Assembly (NCBI GenBank): GCA_012934845.2
Contig: WNNJ02000528.1
Coordinates: forward strand, 124,001 to 188,000
DNA: 64,000 bases
Source: Pomphorhynchus laevis
Taxonomy: Eukaryota; Acanthocephala; Palaeacanthocephala; Echinorhynchida; Pomphorhynchidae
Direction: 5' to 3'
Numbering within the stretch: the first letter of the stretch is position 1; the number at the start of each line of letters is the position of its first letter. Below, piece after piece: positions 52,440 through 64,000 of this stretch. The notes below the pieces were generated by a model. The model was not told the DNA's origin, ran no database searches, and was given only the letters and a program-made list of their open reading frames with translations. The translations under genes were made by a program, and so were the position numbers.

Positions 52440-52650
52440 ATTACATCTGAGCTGAAATTCTTCTGATTGTGGCACGAAATTATCCTTATCATGTTTCATT
52501 AGCTGCTGACACAAACCTACACTTCACGTTACGACCCTTATTATTCGCGTACTACGTACACTAGTGATGATCGGATTCGAACTCATGACGTCTGTATCGC
52601 GATTCAACGTTACATATACTAGGCTGGCTGCTCCAGTGTTGTAGATATAC
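52440..52650 (-). mobile_element. tRNA-derived SINE, copy 2
   Basis: On the minus strand GGAGCAGCCAGCCTAGTATA, TGTAACGTTGAATCGCGATA and CAGACGTCATGAGTTCGAAT form a tRNA-like head. The box B match GAGTTCGAATCC is at 52584-52573, with a weak box A near 52620. The body with CGAATAATAAGG and CAGCAGCTAATG follows. It is the same family as 23718-23885. Outside the box elements the tRNA cloverleaf is not intact, so it is not a functional tRNA gene. Confidence 0.6.
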
Positions 52651-52859
52651 ATGTCTGTATTTTACTTTTTCTAGGGGATCGTATTCTAACAATCTATTAA
52701 AATCTACCCTATGTGTGTGATCTGCCAGCCGGATCACTGTTCTTCATGCTGTTCCTTACAATGAATGTTTTTTTATTAAATTTGATTGCACCTGTGAGCT
52801 TAAAATGTTGTGATTGTGGTACAATATTATCCTCACAGGTATTGTTCCTATTTTTGATA

Positions 52860-54200
52860 CCGCAGGACGATCAAAGAAGAGAAGTGGCCGTCACAATGCT
52901 TTTAGCCTCACCATCCGATGTAGCCGGCATCAATATTAGTCGTAGAATTTTCTTACCAAAGCATAGTCCGGTTTCATGTCCCAAAGATCTGCGTCCCATT
53001 TCGATTCAAAACTCCCTCATCTCCATCTACGAAAAAGCGCTTGCGCGTAGAATCCGCGACCATTTAAGTAGGCGTAATTTGATCCCACCGAGTTTTCACG
53101 GGTTTGTCAAGGGACGCTCGGTTCATTCAGCAATAGGTGAAGTGCATCAGTTTTGTAGGGATAATAGCCATCAACTAGCTGTGGCTGTTTTCCTTGACTT
53201 TTCTGCTGCATTTGACCGCATTTCCATTCCCTTTGTTATCTCCTCTCTCAGGTCACTCGGGTTGCCTGCGAGAATTGTTAACAGGGTGGAGATATTACTG
53301 TTTACCAAGAGGTTCTACTATGAAGACGACCCTGATGCGTGTCAGTTCTACCCTATTACAGGTGTGCCCCAAGGATCCCCACTTTCTCCTATCTTATTTC
53401 TTGCTACCTCCATTGTACTATTCAAGAATTTTAAACGTGATCAACATCTAGTGGTATACGCTGATGATACCACGGCCCTGTTCTCTGGACGCAGGTGCAA
53501 AGATGTCGCTTCGGACATCAGCCGTTTCTTTTTAAGATTAACAGACCAGCTGACCCTATCCAATCTTATTTTAAATTCATCCAAATCGCAGGTAGTTGTC
53601 TTTCATGGCACCCTTGCGACAAAGAAAAAATTAAAGAGACTAGCACTCTCAGCTCTATCTTCTATATTGACTAATCAACCACTCCCTACCTTCACAAGTC
53701 GAGTAAAATACCTGGGGTTCACTGTTACGGTGAACTGGTCGGCGAAAGCTGACCTGGATAGACTTAAACGTATCCTAAAGAAAGCTAGGTGGGCCCTGAA
53801 ACGGGCTCAGCATCTGTCGTTGAATGGGAAAACCCAAGTGCGCCTCTGGGGTACTTGGGCTATCTCGGGATTAGTCTTCTTTTCGAGAGGACGTCCTCCA
53901 GAGCAAAGACTAAGGTTTCTCAAGCTCCTCATCTCGCGATTACCGCGCATAGTCCGCCTAGATTGGATTCTTCGGGGGTGATAGACCCCGGGTGGTTCAG
54001 TCGAAGAGCGGCGTGTTGAATTAGCTGGAGGGCTCAGATCCCGCTGGACCTGAGGCCGTAGAATAAATAGAAGATTGAATGATTAACGAATTGATATTAT
54101 TTTTGTCTTCTCTTGCATGTTTTGTTCTGTGTAACACGTTTTTTATAGGTTACAAGTTTTGTTTAAGAAAATCCTTATCTTATCTTATCTTATGTTATCT
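52860..54200 (+). mobile_element. Jockey-superfamily LINE, 5'-truncated copy 2
   Basis: Homology to copy 1 starts at about 52863 and covers the reverse transcriptase and the 3' UTR, which ends in a CTTAT-repeat tail near 54195. The reverse transcriptase keeps VAVFLDFSAAFDRI (motif A), GVPQGSPLSPILFLA (motif B) and VVYADDTTALFSG (motif C), all with catalytic residues intact. The frame ends early at 53981, where the run of G after the LR codons is four bases shorter than in copy 1; the remaining C-terminus (DPGWFSR) is out of frame. It has no endonuclease or ORF1. It is younger or less damaged than copy 1 over the shared part. The long open frame includes about 50 unrelated codons upstream. Confidence 0.85.
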
Positions 54201-54209
54201 GCATCAATC

Positions 54210-54600
54210 GTTAGAAGTATGGATTGAGGGTCATTAGATAGATAATCATTAGATAGTACCTGCACGCTGACCTGCGCAGAGTTTCAGTGTCCCACATTTA
54301 AGCTGGAGCTGAGGTCAAGCAATGTCAAGGATGACATTGGACATTATTCGCTTGGATACATCACCGATTCCTATTGGTCTAACACCAAGACTTTTGCTTA
54401 GAGCGATTAGTCTTCTTGCGATTTACGTAATCATGAAATTATTAGACACTCGTTCCGTAGATATGACACGAGCAAAAGCCGCAAGCGCATTGACCAATTG
54501 TTTGAGTCATAGTCGAAAACGGAGAGCGTGTAATTCCATTATCTGGAGTCCAACCAGATGGTCCGGCATCGCCTTTTACTCGCTTAGCTGAAGATAAATT
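54210..54600 (-). mobile_element. Reverse-transcribing element of uncertain class, N-terminal remnant
   Basis: The minus strand carries a block like SRLIALSKSLGVRPIGIGDV and a CAGQRAG end, equivalent to RLIPHNKYPEIRPIGIGKIV in the copy at 47870-50220, preceded by GDAGPSGW. It is a short old fragment that lies just after the LINE tail. Confidence 0.5.
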
Positions 54601-54728
54601 ATTAATATTATTATTAATATTATTACGAGGTTTAACATCTCCGAGAATTTGACAGCTTTCTCTTAGCGAACAATATTGTTTAAGGACCCATTCGAGGGTA
54701 ACCTTGTAGTCTTGTTATAAATTATTGA

Positions 54729-54941
54729 TTAAAAATAATAAAAAAATAATAATAAGGAATTTAGAAAATTCCAAATTATTATTATTTGGAAATAATAATT
54801 CGCAATTTGGAGATATATTTTGGAAACTGTCGAATCGTAAATCGAAAACTCAAAAGGATAGCTACATTTAGCCAGCGAAACAGTAAATTTGGTTATAAAA
54901 CAGCCGAAAACATAAATAACGACGATTTTATTAAATAACAA
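54729..54941 (-). CDS. Small open frame with signal-peptide-like start (hypothetical)
   Basis: Seventy codons, MLFNKIVVIYVFGCFITKF then TVSLAKCSYPFEFSIYDS. The first 25 residues resemble a secretion signal with a possible cleavage after SLA. The C-terminal half is low-complexity. A donor-like GTAGCT follows the AAAT of the Lys codon. It could be a first exon on the minus strand, but nothing confirms expression. Confidence 0.2.
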   Translation of the reverse strand: MLFNKIVVIYVFGCFITKFTVSLAKCSYPFEFSIYDSTVSKIYLQIANYYFQIIIIWNFLNSLLLFFYYF

Positions 54942-55027
54942 CTAACAAATATAAAACTAGTTTATAACCTGAAGAAGTTTAAGTCACAGCTAATCATTGT
55001 TTAAACTGCTAAGCATCCCATGCGCTA

Positions 55028-58000
55028 TTATGAGCTATTTATTAATGAAAGTTGACAGATACACGCATTTTTAGAATCGTCATATAACGTGCTGTTTTCA
55101 TAAGACGTATCATTTATTAGTTTATTAAAATGAAGTATTTTAACACCTGCCCCTGTCATATTATCTTCTTCAATTGGGTAAGGCGACACCGGCATATTGT
55201 TCGATTTTAAAGTCTGTTTTGTCTTATCTTGATAATCACCTTCGCCCTTAAACTTATCGTTAAACTGTGATCCAACAACATTGTCTCCATCTTCAATTGG
55301 ATAAGGTGAGACGGGCAACTTGCTCAATTTTAAAGTCTGTTTTGTCTTATCTTGATGATCACTTTCGCCCTTAAACTTCTCGTTAAACTGTGATCCAACA
55401 ACATTGTCTCCATCTTCAATCGGATAAGGTGAGACGGGCAGCTTGTTCGATTTTAAAGTCTGTTTTGTCTTATCTTGAGGATCACTTTCGCCCTTAAATT
55501 TCTCGTTAAACTGTGATCCAACAACATTGTCGTCCTCTTCAATTGGATAAGGTGAAGCGGGCAGCTTGTTTGATTTTAAGGTCTTGTCTGGTTTATCTTG
55601 AGCATCGCATTTATCCTTAAACTCATCTTTATACTGCGATCCAACAACATTGTCGCCCTCTTCAATTGGATAAGGTGAAACGGGCAGCTTGTTCGATTTT
55701 AAGGTCTTGTCTGGTTTATCTTGAGGATCACATTCATCCTTAAACTTCTCGTTAAACTGTGATCCAACAACATTGTCGCCCTCTTCAATTGGATAAGGTG
55801 AAACGGGCAGCTTGTTTGATTTTAAGGTCTTGTCTGGTTTATCTTGAGCATCGCATTCATCCTTAAACTCATCTTTATACTGCGATCCTACAACATTGTC
55901 TCCATCTTCAATTGGATAAGGTGAAACGGGCAGCTTGTTTGATTTTAAGGTCTTGTCTGGGTTATCTTGATGATCACTTTCGCCCTTAAACTTCTCATTA
56001 AACTGTGATCCAACAACATTGTCTCCATCTTCAATTGGATAAGGTGAAACAGGCAGCTTGTTAGATTTTAAAGTCTGCTTTGTCTTATCTTGAGGATCAC
56101 TTTCGCCCTTAAACTTCTCGTTAAACTGTGATCCAACAACATTGTCGTCATCTTCAATTGGATAAGGTGAAACGGGCAGCTTATTTGATTTTAAGGTCTT
56201 GTCTTGTTTATCTTGAGCATCGCATTCATCCTTAAACTCATCTTTATACTGCGATCCAACAACATTGTCTCCATCTTCAATTGGATAAGGTGAAACGGGC
56301 AGCTTGTTTGATTTTAAGGTCTTGTCTGGTTTATCTTGAGCATCGCATTCATCCTTAAACTCATCTTTATACTGCGATCCTACAACATTGTCGCCCTCTT
56401 CAATTGGATAAGGTGAGACGGGCAGCTTGTTTGATTTTAAAGTCTGTTTTGACTTATCTTGATGATCACTTTTGCCTTTAAACTTATCGTCAAACTGTGA
56501 TCCAACAACATTGTCTCCATCTTCAATTGGATAAGGTGAGACGGGCAACTTGCTCGATTTTAAAGTCTGTTTTGTCTTATCTTGATGATCACTTTCGCCC
56601 TTAAACTTCTCGTTAAACTGTGATCCAACAACATTGTCGTCCTCTTCAATTGGATAAGGTGAAACGGGCAGCTTGTTTGATTTTAAGGTCTTGTCTGATT
56701 TATCTTGAGCATCGTATTCATCCTTAAACTCATCTTTATACTGCGATCCAACAACATTGTCGCCCTCTTCAATTGGATAAGGTGAAACGGGCAGCTTGTT
56801 TGATTTTAAGGTCTTGTCTGGTTTATCTTGAGGATCACATTCATCCTTAAACTCATCTTTATACTGCGATCCTACAACATAGTCACCTTCAATTGGATAA
56901 GGTGAGACGGGCAGCTTGCTTGATTTGAAAGTCTGTTTTTTCTTATCTTGATGATTACTTTTGCCCTTAAACTTCTCGTTAAACTGTGATCCAACAACAT
57001 TGTCGTCATCTTCAATTGGATAAGGTGAGACGGGCAACTTGCTCGATTTGAAAGTCTGTTTTGTCTTATCTTGATGATCACTTTCGCCCTTAAACTTCTC
57101 GTTAAACTGTGATCCAACAACATTGTCTTCATCTTCAATCGGATAAGGTGAGACGGGCAGCTTGTTCGATTTTAAAGTCTGCTTTGTCTTATCTTGAGGA
57201 TCACTTTCGCCCTTAAATTTCTCGTTAAACTGTGATCCAACAACATTGTCGTCCTCTTCAATTGGATAAGGTGAGACGGGCAGCTTGTTCGATTTTAAAG
57301 TCTGCTTTGTCTTATCTTGAGGATCACTTTTGCCCTTAAACTTCTCGTTAAACTGTGATCCTACAACATTATCACCATCTTCAATTGGATAAGGTGAAAC
57401 GGGCAGCTTGTTTGATTTTAAAGTCTGCTTTGTCTTATCTTGAGGATCACTTTCGCCCTTAAATTTCTCGTTAAACTGTGATCCAACAACATTGTCGTCC
57501 TCTTCAATTGGATAAGGTGAGACGGGCAGCTTGTTCGATTTTAAAGTCTGCTTTGTCTTATCTTGAGGATCACTTTTGCCCTTAAACTTCTCGTTAAACT
57601 GTGATCCTACAACATTATCACCATCTTCAATTGGATAAGGTGAAACGGGCAGCTTGTTTGATTTTAAAGTCTGTTTTGTCTTATCTTGATGATCGCATTC
57701 GCTTATTAACTTATCAAACTTTGTTCCCCCAAAATTATCACCTTCTTTAGTTAATAGAGATGAGACATGCTGCTCATTCGATTTTAAGATCTTGTCTGAT
57801 GTGTTTCCTTCGTTAGTAGTAACAGGTGACACGGTTTGTTGATTTAATTTCAAAGACACGTTGTGGTTCATGTCATCATGTTTATAGTTACCCGTTTCTT
57901 TCGATTTGTCAATTATATTTGCTAAATTTGGCATTTGAGAAGCTGCGTTGTTAACACCAATCACTGCTAACTTCGACTTGTTTTGTTCTGAATTGTTATT

Positions 58001-58257
58001 TTCATGTACACCAAGTTTTTCGGTAAAATTGAAATTATTTCTCATGCAGTCACATTCTCGTTTCTCACATTTGTGTTTCTTATCTGATAATTCGATATCA
58101 CTGGCTCGGTAGTTACTTTTGTAATAGTGAAATTGAGGGATTAATGATCTTTTATACACTTTTAAATTATCCATAAATTCACTTTCCATTTTATTTTCAT
58201 CAAAGCTAAATGAGTAGAGCTTTCCTGTTTTCGTTGCTTCATGTTCTGTATAATCCT
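55028..58257 (-). CDS. Large tandem-repeat protein (about twenty 41-residue repeats)
   Basis: The first ATG in frame is at 58189 (1053 residues). The frame stays open upstream to an acceptor (TATTCGTTAG) at 58258, adding DYTEHEATKTGKLYSFSF, so an earlier exon probably exists. Residues 1-160 are a unique region with CEKRECDC. Then come two degenerate and 20 full repeats of 41 residues, each with a near-invariant KLPVSPYPIE core, and a C-terminal half repeat with a unique tail (ACICQLSLINSS). Two repeat types alternate: one with SQFNEKFKGESD and DKTKQ, the other with SQYKDEFKDECDAQDK, which carries a cysteine. The protein is highly charged, with no signal peptide or membrane segment, and is probably disordered. 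The conserved Ser-Pro site and proline-rich core look like a ligand or kinase site repeated in series. Function unknown. Nearly identical neighbouring units show recent expansion of the 123-bp DNA unit. Confidence 0.85.
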
Positions 58258-58259
58258 CT

Positions 58260-60045
58260 AACGAATAAAGAATTGTTTATAAATTGGAGAACGAGTATTT
58301 TTAAAAATTGTGATTTAAAGTAATTTAATTGGCATAAAAATAAATTTTACATTTAAAAGGAAAGTAAACAAAATATGTATATTATATGTTGTAAATCGAA
58401 AATAAATACTATAGAATTAAATGTCTGCTTATGTCTCAGCTTCGTGTTGTTAAGATGCAAAAGTTAATCAGATCACATGCTGAGTTAGTTATTGTATATT
58501 GCCAAAGCTTTCGCCGCGTTACAGCTTCGTCAGTGACTCATTGTAAGTAGTTATAATCAAGAATGTTTTAATACGTGGTTAAATATAGAATAACTAACTT
58601 AGCCTTTGATCTTATTAACTTTCGCATCTTAACAAAAATAAATTGTTTAAATATTTTTAAAATTAATGTATCAACAAATTTTTGTTTTAAATTTTTACAC
58701 CTAAAGATTACGTTATAAAATGTACAAGAAATATAAGCGTAAATATTCAAAGCACGAATGATACTTTAATATGTTTAGAACCGACTAATGAATAGATCGA
58801 GTTTAAATCTTTAATATAGGTTTAGATAAATTAACGCTAATAGCGCACTGTGATCTATTGATTTCAATACAATAAGCCAGCGAATTTATCTAAATAGCTA
58901 TTTATTAATAAAACTAATATTTGTAATTAGTGAAGATCTGAATATCATAGTCTCATCATATTATATCGCATATATAAATAATATAATAACATATAATATA
59001 GTATATAATATAAAACCATATATAATATAGTAACATATAATAAAATGAGTCACATATAGTCACTCATTGTAAATATGATATATTTAATTTACAAAATTTA
59101 TACACGTGTTTGAGATAGGTAGATAGATAAAGTGTAAATCTTCAATGTTTCAAGAACAACATATTATCAAATCGTCATCAAAGTATTATTACAAGTAAAT
59201 TTGAACGTTTCGCGCAGAAATTGTTTGAGCATGGACAGCAAAAATTGCATTTTGTGTGTTATAAAGGTGCTAAACGATAAAATTTGCATACTTAGTATTA
59301 AATTGCAATCTGATAAAAATCAAAAATACTCTCCGATTTTAATTTAAAAATTCATTTCGCTAAATTATAAACCAGCAGCTAAAGTTTTAGAACTTAGTTT
59401 CGTCTTTAAGTTTACTTAACTTTATTCTAGCAAAGAATATGTATTATATACCAATTAAAATGATGCAAACAGCTAAATATATTGCAATTATTCTAGCTAA
59501 TATATTATGATGTTAAATTAAATAATTATACTATTTATATATAATTTTTATATAATAAATTATGAAGTAATATATTAGATATATAATATACTAAATAAAT
59601 AGCAATTATATATGATTATATATACCACTATGTTTTCCTCATGAAGAGGCATAAACAGCAGGCAGCATTCTATATATCCTCATCAGATCAATAAATAGAA
59701 CCGAATTATTCTCGCAATATTTAAACTCGCTACGTATGCCCAGTGATCCTATGTGTGACGACAAACTTCAACAACGGTATACGCGTTTCACTCTAACGGA
59801 GCTCACCAGTACCGTGACTTTAATAATCATCCATAGGCACCTTAACACACGCTTAAACAATGTCTAATGCTCGAGAAACAGAACAAAACTTAATCTGAAT
59901 CATCAGAGGAAATTTAGCATAAGCTCTGTGCATGGCAGTGCGTATTGCGGTTTAACCATGCATCAGGCACTAAATTCCTTTTAATAGAAATGCTGTTTTA
60001 CAGGGACACTTTAAAGTGTACAAATATATAAAATATAATTTGTTG
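58260..60045. other. AT-rich stretch, probably intron or intergenic
   Basis: It may be the intron before the repeat-protein exon. Short ATATAATA runs occur near 58960-59050 and 59520-59640. A single TCAGAGGAAAT at 59895 recalls the head of the Penelope-associated repeat, but nothing else matches. No coding exon is supported. Confidence 0.4.
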
Positions 60046-60050
60046 TCACA

Positions 60051-60117
60051 CCTGCCCTGGGACACACAATGGTGTACTCGTATTTACGAGTACACCATTT
60101 TGTGTCCCAGGACAGGG
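60051..60117. repeat. Near-perfect 67-bp hairpin
   Basis: CCTGCCCTGGGACACACAAT with GGTGTACTCGTA pairs with TACGAGTACACC with ATTTTGTGTCCCAGGACAGG across a 3-base loop, with about two mismatches in 32 pairs. ACAGGGACACT is repeated directly on both sides (60000-60010 and 60112-60122). Confidence 0.85.
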
Positions 60118-60120
60118 ACA

Positions 60121-60910
60121 CTCGTTGGATCCTTAATGGATACGGCATGTATAATAGTAGTGCACATATGTGCTGAGTAAACAACGGTCCAGGATTTCTT
60201 ACGAAATACGGCATTTATACTAAATGGTGTTGCTTGATAGACTGGACTTCGATTCACGACTTTCAATCACCATGTCACTTCTAGACGACCACTTCAGCAT
60301 CGAAATGATGAGTACCCGGCAATACTCATTAGTAGAATGAGGTACACACTGGTCGTTTCGGTTGCCTGTGTGACATTGTGAATAAAGGCGTTTCCGACAC
60401 TTTGCTTAATTGACTGAGGCTTACGCTCTTAACCAGATCGAATTGCTGTGCGGACCATCCTTAAACACTAGGCAGAGGTTGTTGTTGAATTGTCGTTGCA
60501 CTCGTTGGATCCTTAATGGATACGGCATTATAATAGTAGTGCACATATGTGCTGAGTAAACAATGTGATTGAAAGTCGTGAATCGAAGTCCAGTCTATAA
60601 AGCAACACCATTTAGTATATATAGAGAGAGAGCGTAAGCCTCAGTCAATTAAGCAAAGTGTCGGAAACGCCTTTATTCACAATGTCACACAGGCAACCGA
60701 AACGACCAGTGTGTACCTCATTCTACTGATGAGTGTTGCCGGGTACTCATCATTTCGATGCTGAAGTGGTCGTCTAGAAGTGACATGGTGATTGAAAGTC
60801 GTGAATCGAAGTCCAGTCTATCAAGCAACACCATTTAGTATAAATGCCGTATTTCGTAAGAAATCCTGGACCGTGTTTACTCAGCACATATGTGCACTAC
60901 TATTATATAT
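60121..60910. repeat. Large inverted repeat with arms of about 280 bp
   Basis: The left arm (60149-60429, ATAATAGTAGTGCACATATG to GACTGAGGCTTACGCTC) is the reverse complement of the right arm (60629-60907), with very few differences. The 200-bp centre repeats TCGTTGGATCCTTAATGGAT through GCTGAGTAAACAA in direct orientation and holds an inverted piece of the arm (GTGATTGAAAGTCGTGAATC). No coding frame of substance is present. It could be a foldback transposon or a rearranged DNA-transposon end. It lies between the repeat-protein exon and the candidate exon at 61005. Confidence 0.85.
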
Positions 60911-60970
60911 ATATTCAATAAGTTGATTTAACAAAAAAATTGGAAAAAACATAAGCTTAATGTTGCTCAC

Positions 60971-61005
60971 CTGTATCTTTGAGACTGCTCGTGAAAGTAA
61001 GACAT
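60971..61005 (-). CDS. Candidate first exon on the minus strand
   Basis: ATG at 61005 reads MSYFHEQSQRY and runs to a strong donor, CAG then GTGAGC, at 60971/60970 (phase 2). It could be the first coding exon of the repeat-protein gene, but that gene's next known exon begins in phase 1, so at least one more exon would be needed. No other support is seen. Confidence 0.3.
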
Positions 61006-61244
61006 TGTAATATCGCAAAACAAATAAGAGCTGAAGTTACATCCTTTAATAATTTTAATGTAAATTTTAAATAATGACAAGAGCAATTTTTACAAAATCG
61101 TTACCATCTCCTTAAAATTTCACAATTGTATGCTTTGTAATGCATGAAAATAATATTATATATATCAACCTGCATTATCTGTTATTATATAATTCGGAAT
61201 TTTAAAAATTTAAAAAAGGCATCACGATTATCGTGGTCTTGCAG

Positions 61245-61389
61245 CTTGAAGAAAGTAAAGGAATTCACTTGATAAAAGATATTTATACAAATGGAAGTCC
61301 ATATTTAACTTCATTTAATCTGCGACAATCAAAAATTACTATGTTATATAATGCATTTAGATATAAAAATGGACAAATAATACAAAAAG
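61245..61389 (+). CDS. Candidate internal exon with a GC donor
   Basis: The acceptor TCTTGCAG precedes 61245. The open frame reads LEESKGIHLIKDIYTNGSPY, LTSFNLRQSKITMLYNAF and RYKNGQIIQK, and ends at AAAAG before GCAAGT, the usual form of a GC donor (phase 1). It is open through 48 codons in DNA of about 75-80% AT. No family is recognised, and no partner exon was found on either side, so the gene is unnamed. A GC donor also occurs in the kinase gene of this window. Confidence 0.4.
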
Positions 61390-61399
61390 GCAAGTTTAG

Positions 61400-64000
61400 T
61401 ATAAATATATAAAATTGCGAAACGTAAGCAATTGACCCTTACAATTCCGCATTAAATCCCCTGTATATCCGTCGATTTTTTTAAGAATTGCAATAGTTCA
61501 CATCAGTAAATTAAAACTATATATTTCACATCACTACAAAACATATAATGTAGATTTGTCTTTTGTGAAAATCTATTATAAAATAACAAATCAATGATAA
61601 ATCTGCATAAATTAATTACAAATAATGATGTATTGTAAATACTTCATTTCTAGTTAATTTTAAGGAATCTGGCAGATAGAATTTATATTTTCTTAACAAC
61701 AACTGCGGTATCACACTCGACAGGACAGCAATCAAAAATAAAGTACACATCGTTACGAAAGCTTATATTCAATAGCTTACATTCAAGCTTGTATTCTAAT
61801 TTTCAAAATTAGAGTACAAGCCATCATGGTCAATCAACAAGAAAATCCATAGACCGGTTTCTGCTTATTGATATTCATTAATCGGTGTCCAGTTTTCAAA
61901 AAAATAGGGATCCTTCATTACAGATTATAAGACATCATCGCAAAAATGATTTTTATAAGATGGCCTTTAAGTCCACAAGCAATCCCAAGAGTGGTAGATT
62001 GTAATATTATAGAAATATTACTAAATCCTGCCCGCGTATCGCATATCGATACGGCATATAGTCATTACTGATAAATAAACTGTGAAATATACATATAGTG
62101 TGGTCAAAAATAAATAAATAAATATTGATAACCAGAAAAAAATTAAAGACCAAAATAAATTAAAACATTTAAGACTAATATAAGGTATTCTTCAGTCTTG
62201 TCCGATGCAATATTACAATCCACAAATCGACACTTGAATCAAAATTCAAAAATAAAATTTGTTACGTCGTTTTTATTGGCAATATGCTTTTACTGCGTTC
62301 TAAAAACGTAGTTTTTGTCATTCTCAATCACAAATGCAAGCAAGACTCAGATGTCATGCAATGCTTAAATTTGGTTCTTTCAAATTATAGATTGCTTTAC
62401 ATTGATACCTGTTAACCGATCTGTCATTAGCTGACCAAGTCATTGCTGTTCAATGAAATGACATTTAAATTGACCGATTGTTGTTTTTTAATTTTTAAAT
62501 TCCTTATTTTTGTGATGTTTCTTTTTTGCGATGTAGCTGATAAGCTGATATATAAATATATTAATTTATAGCGCTATATTATTATCATCTATTACTGTTA
62601 GATTACTGTTAGATTTGAAAGATTTAATTGAATATGATAAATTAATGTAATAATAATGATATTTCCTTGATGATATTTCCGTTACAACGATTTAACTTCG
62701 TCTATTATAAATCCAAATTTGGATAATTTGCATCACGGGTCAAGTTAGATTAACTGCAATAGAGGATTCGTTTATACTATTAAACAAATCTTCTTTGTTA
62801 TTAACAATGAGCACTGCAGTTTTGACAACTACCACAATATTTATGATATATTTATGATTGTGGCAACTACCACAATCATAAAATTAAAAATTATTCTTCT
62901 GTGTCAAATTTTATTGTATAATAATTTATTGTATAATAATTTATTGTATAATTATTTGTTATTTTACTAGATAGAATAAAATCAATTGCATGTATAATTG
63001 TAAACCGGAATGTTAAGCGCTTAGGGATTTTATGATCCATAGTAGCGAAATGATCGTCAATTGTGTGTTATTAGGCTTTGTTATTAGCTACGTAGATTAA
63101 TTATTAGGCAATTATCAATTTAGATTCTTAAATTCAATAAACCCTAAGTAATTATTTTTCATCAACCGATAAAAGCTTCTTACAATTTTATCAATTTCTT
63201 CAATGACTTGAGTACTTTTACTCGTTACTATTTGATTAATAATTAGCGAATATATTTTTATTAAATTTATTAACGAGAATTTATTTATTATTTATTAATA
63301 ATAATTGCTCTAGCTAGGTCGATATCATAATGTTTCCGAGCACCGCGGTTCAAACTCATTGCACCGGTACATTCGGTCGTAGACATTGAAATGCAAATCG
63401 CACAATGATCTTCTTTACGCCTTTGTAAATCAATATTCAGACTATCTAAATGTCATTGAAGTTTTAATCAAACTATATCGAATAAAACGTATATTATTTA
63501 TTAGACAATTCATAAAAGATTTATTTTTATTCCAAATTTCAATTTAAAATTTTAACTTTATATAAATAAAATTATAAAAATCTTATGCAAATTACATTTG
63601 AAAACACAATATATTGTATATAGCACAGTATATTAAAAAGCTATATATAGAAAACTCAAATATTATATAAATATAAATAATATAAACATAAATTCAAATA
63701 TTATAAATATATAATAGCTTGAATGTTCGCATTCAAGCTATCCAAATGTTCGGGTATAATATTTACTTGTTTCTTGTTTATCACTAAACAACCTTTCTAC
63801 TTGCTTATTTTACTTAAATAATAATTTGACGATTTTAATATAAAAAGTAAAACAATAGAAAATATGACTAAAATAATTATTGAAATAATTATGGATTAGT
63901 AATTAGATCGTTTGATATTTTAATAACTAAGATATGCACAATAATTTTTAATACTAGCATATTTCTAAGTAGCCTTTATTTTTAAACCGAGGGTTTAATC
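61400..64000. other. AT-rich end region, one tail of the Penelope-associated repeat
   Basis: From 63480 to 63600 the sequence ATTATTTATTAGACAATTCA with the following AT-rich body matches the body of the Penelope-associated terminal repeat. TTTATTGTATAATAA is repeated near 62915-62955, and CTACCACAATCATAAAAT-like repeats occur near 62830-62880. No convincing exon is seen. Confidence 0.4.

Noticed and set aside
52566-52645. tRNA gene
   Set aside because: A box B match is present but acceptor and anticodon stems do not pair; a second diverged copy shows it is a SINE head.
56872-57138. 88-codon minus-strand frame inside the repeat gene
   Set aside because: An alternative frame of the 123-bp repeats, explained entirely by the main frame.
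59240-59290. Minus-strand ATG with hydrophobic codons (MQFLLSMLKQF) as first exon of the repeat protein
   Set aside because: Its only nearby donor would create a stop when joined to the exon at 58257.

Overview
This is a very AT-rich nuclear segment from an invertebrate animal. The genes are split by spliceosomal introns, from about 38 bp to several kb, with metazoan-type products. The retroelement set (CR1-like, RTE-like and Jockey-superfamily LINEs, a Penelope-like element, a hAT transposon and a tRNA-derived SINE) also fits an animal. The species cannot be named from this sequence. Small introns, AT-richness and an NHL-repeat gene would suit a rotifer or a similar small invertebrate, but that is only an impression. 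Mobile elements stand out because they are much richer in GC than the host background.

Layout. 1-7050: the 3' half of a type II phosphatidylinositol 4-kinase gene (+). Its introns carry foldback elements, a truncated CR1-like LINE and a 290-bp satellite array. 7400-9970: a longer copy of the same CR1-like LINE (-). 9970-16830: a recent nested duplication built from Penelope-like remnants and copies of the flank of a fucosyltransferase gene. 17142-19729: an alpha-1,3-fucosyltransferase gene split by a 1.39-kb insertion that does not look like an intron. 20550-25760: hAT, Penelope-like, RTE-like and SINE remnants, plus a truncated fucosyltransferase 5' end. 25760-29550: a nearly full-length Jockey-superfamily LINE (+). 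30450-31830: a decayed reverse transcriptase of uncertain class. 32340-43560: many copies of a Penelope-associated terminal repeat with a hammerhead-like motif, surrounding an intact single-exon gene at 37379-38794 (helical N-terminal domain plus NHL propeller). 40913-51939: a seven-exon MORN-repeat gene whose large introns have absorbed several elements. 52700-54200: a second, 5'-truncated copy of the Jockey-superfamily LINE. 55028-58257 (-): a gene for a protein of about twenty 41-residue repeats. 60050-60910: a large inverted-repeat structure. 61000-61390: two isolated candidate exons.

The host genes do not form an obvious pathway. They are a Golgi/endosomal lipid kinase, a Golgi glycosyltransferase, a MORN protein, a possible helical-bundle/NHL protein and a disordered repeat protein. 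The two best candidates for new biology are the NHL gene, whose N-terminus looks like a helical-bundle (HeLo/MLKL-like) domain, and the dispersed hammerhead-like repeat that lies next to Penelope-like reverse transcriptase remnants.
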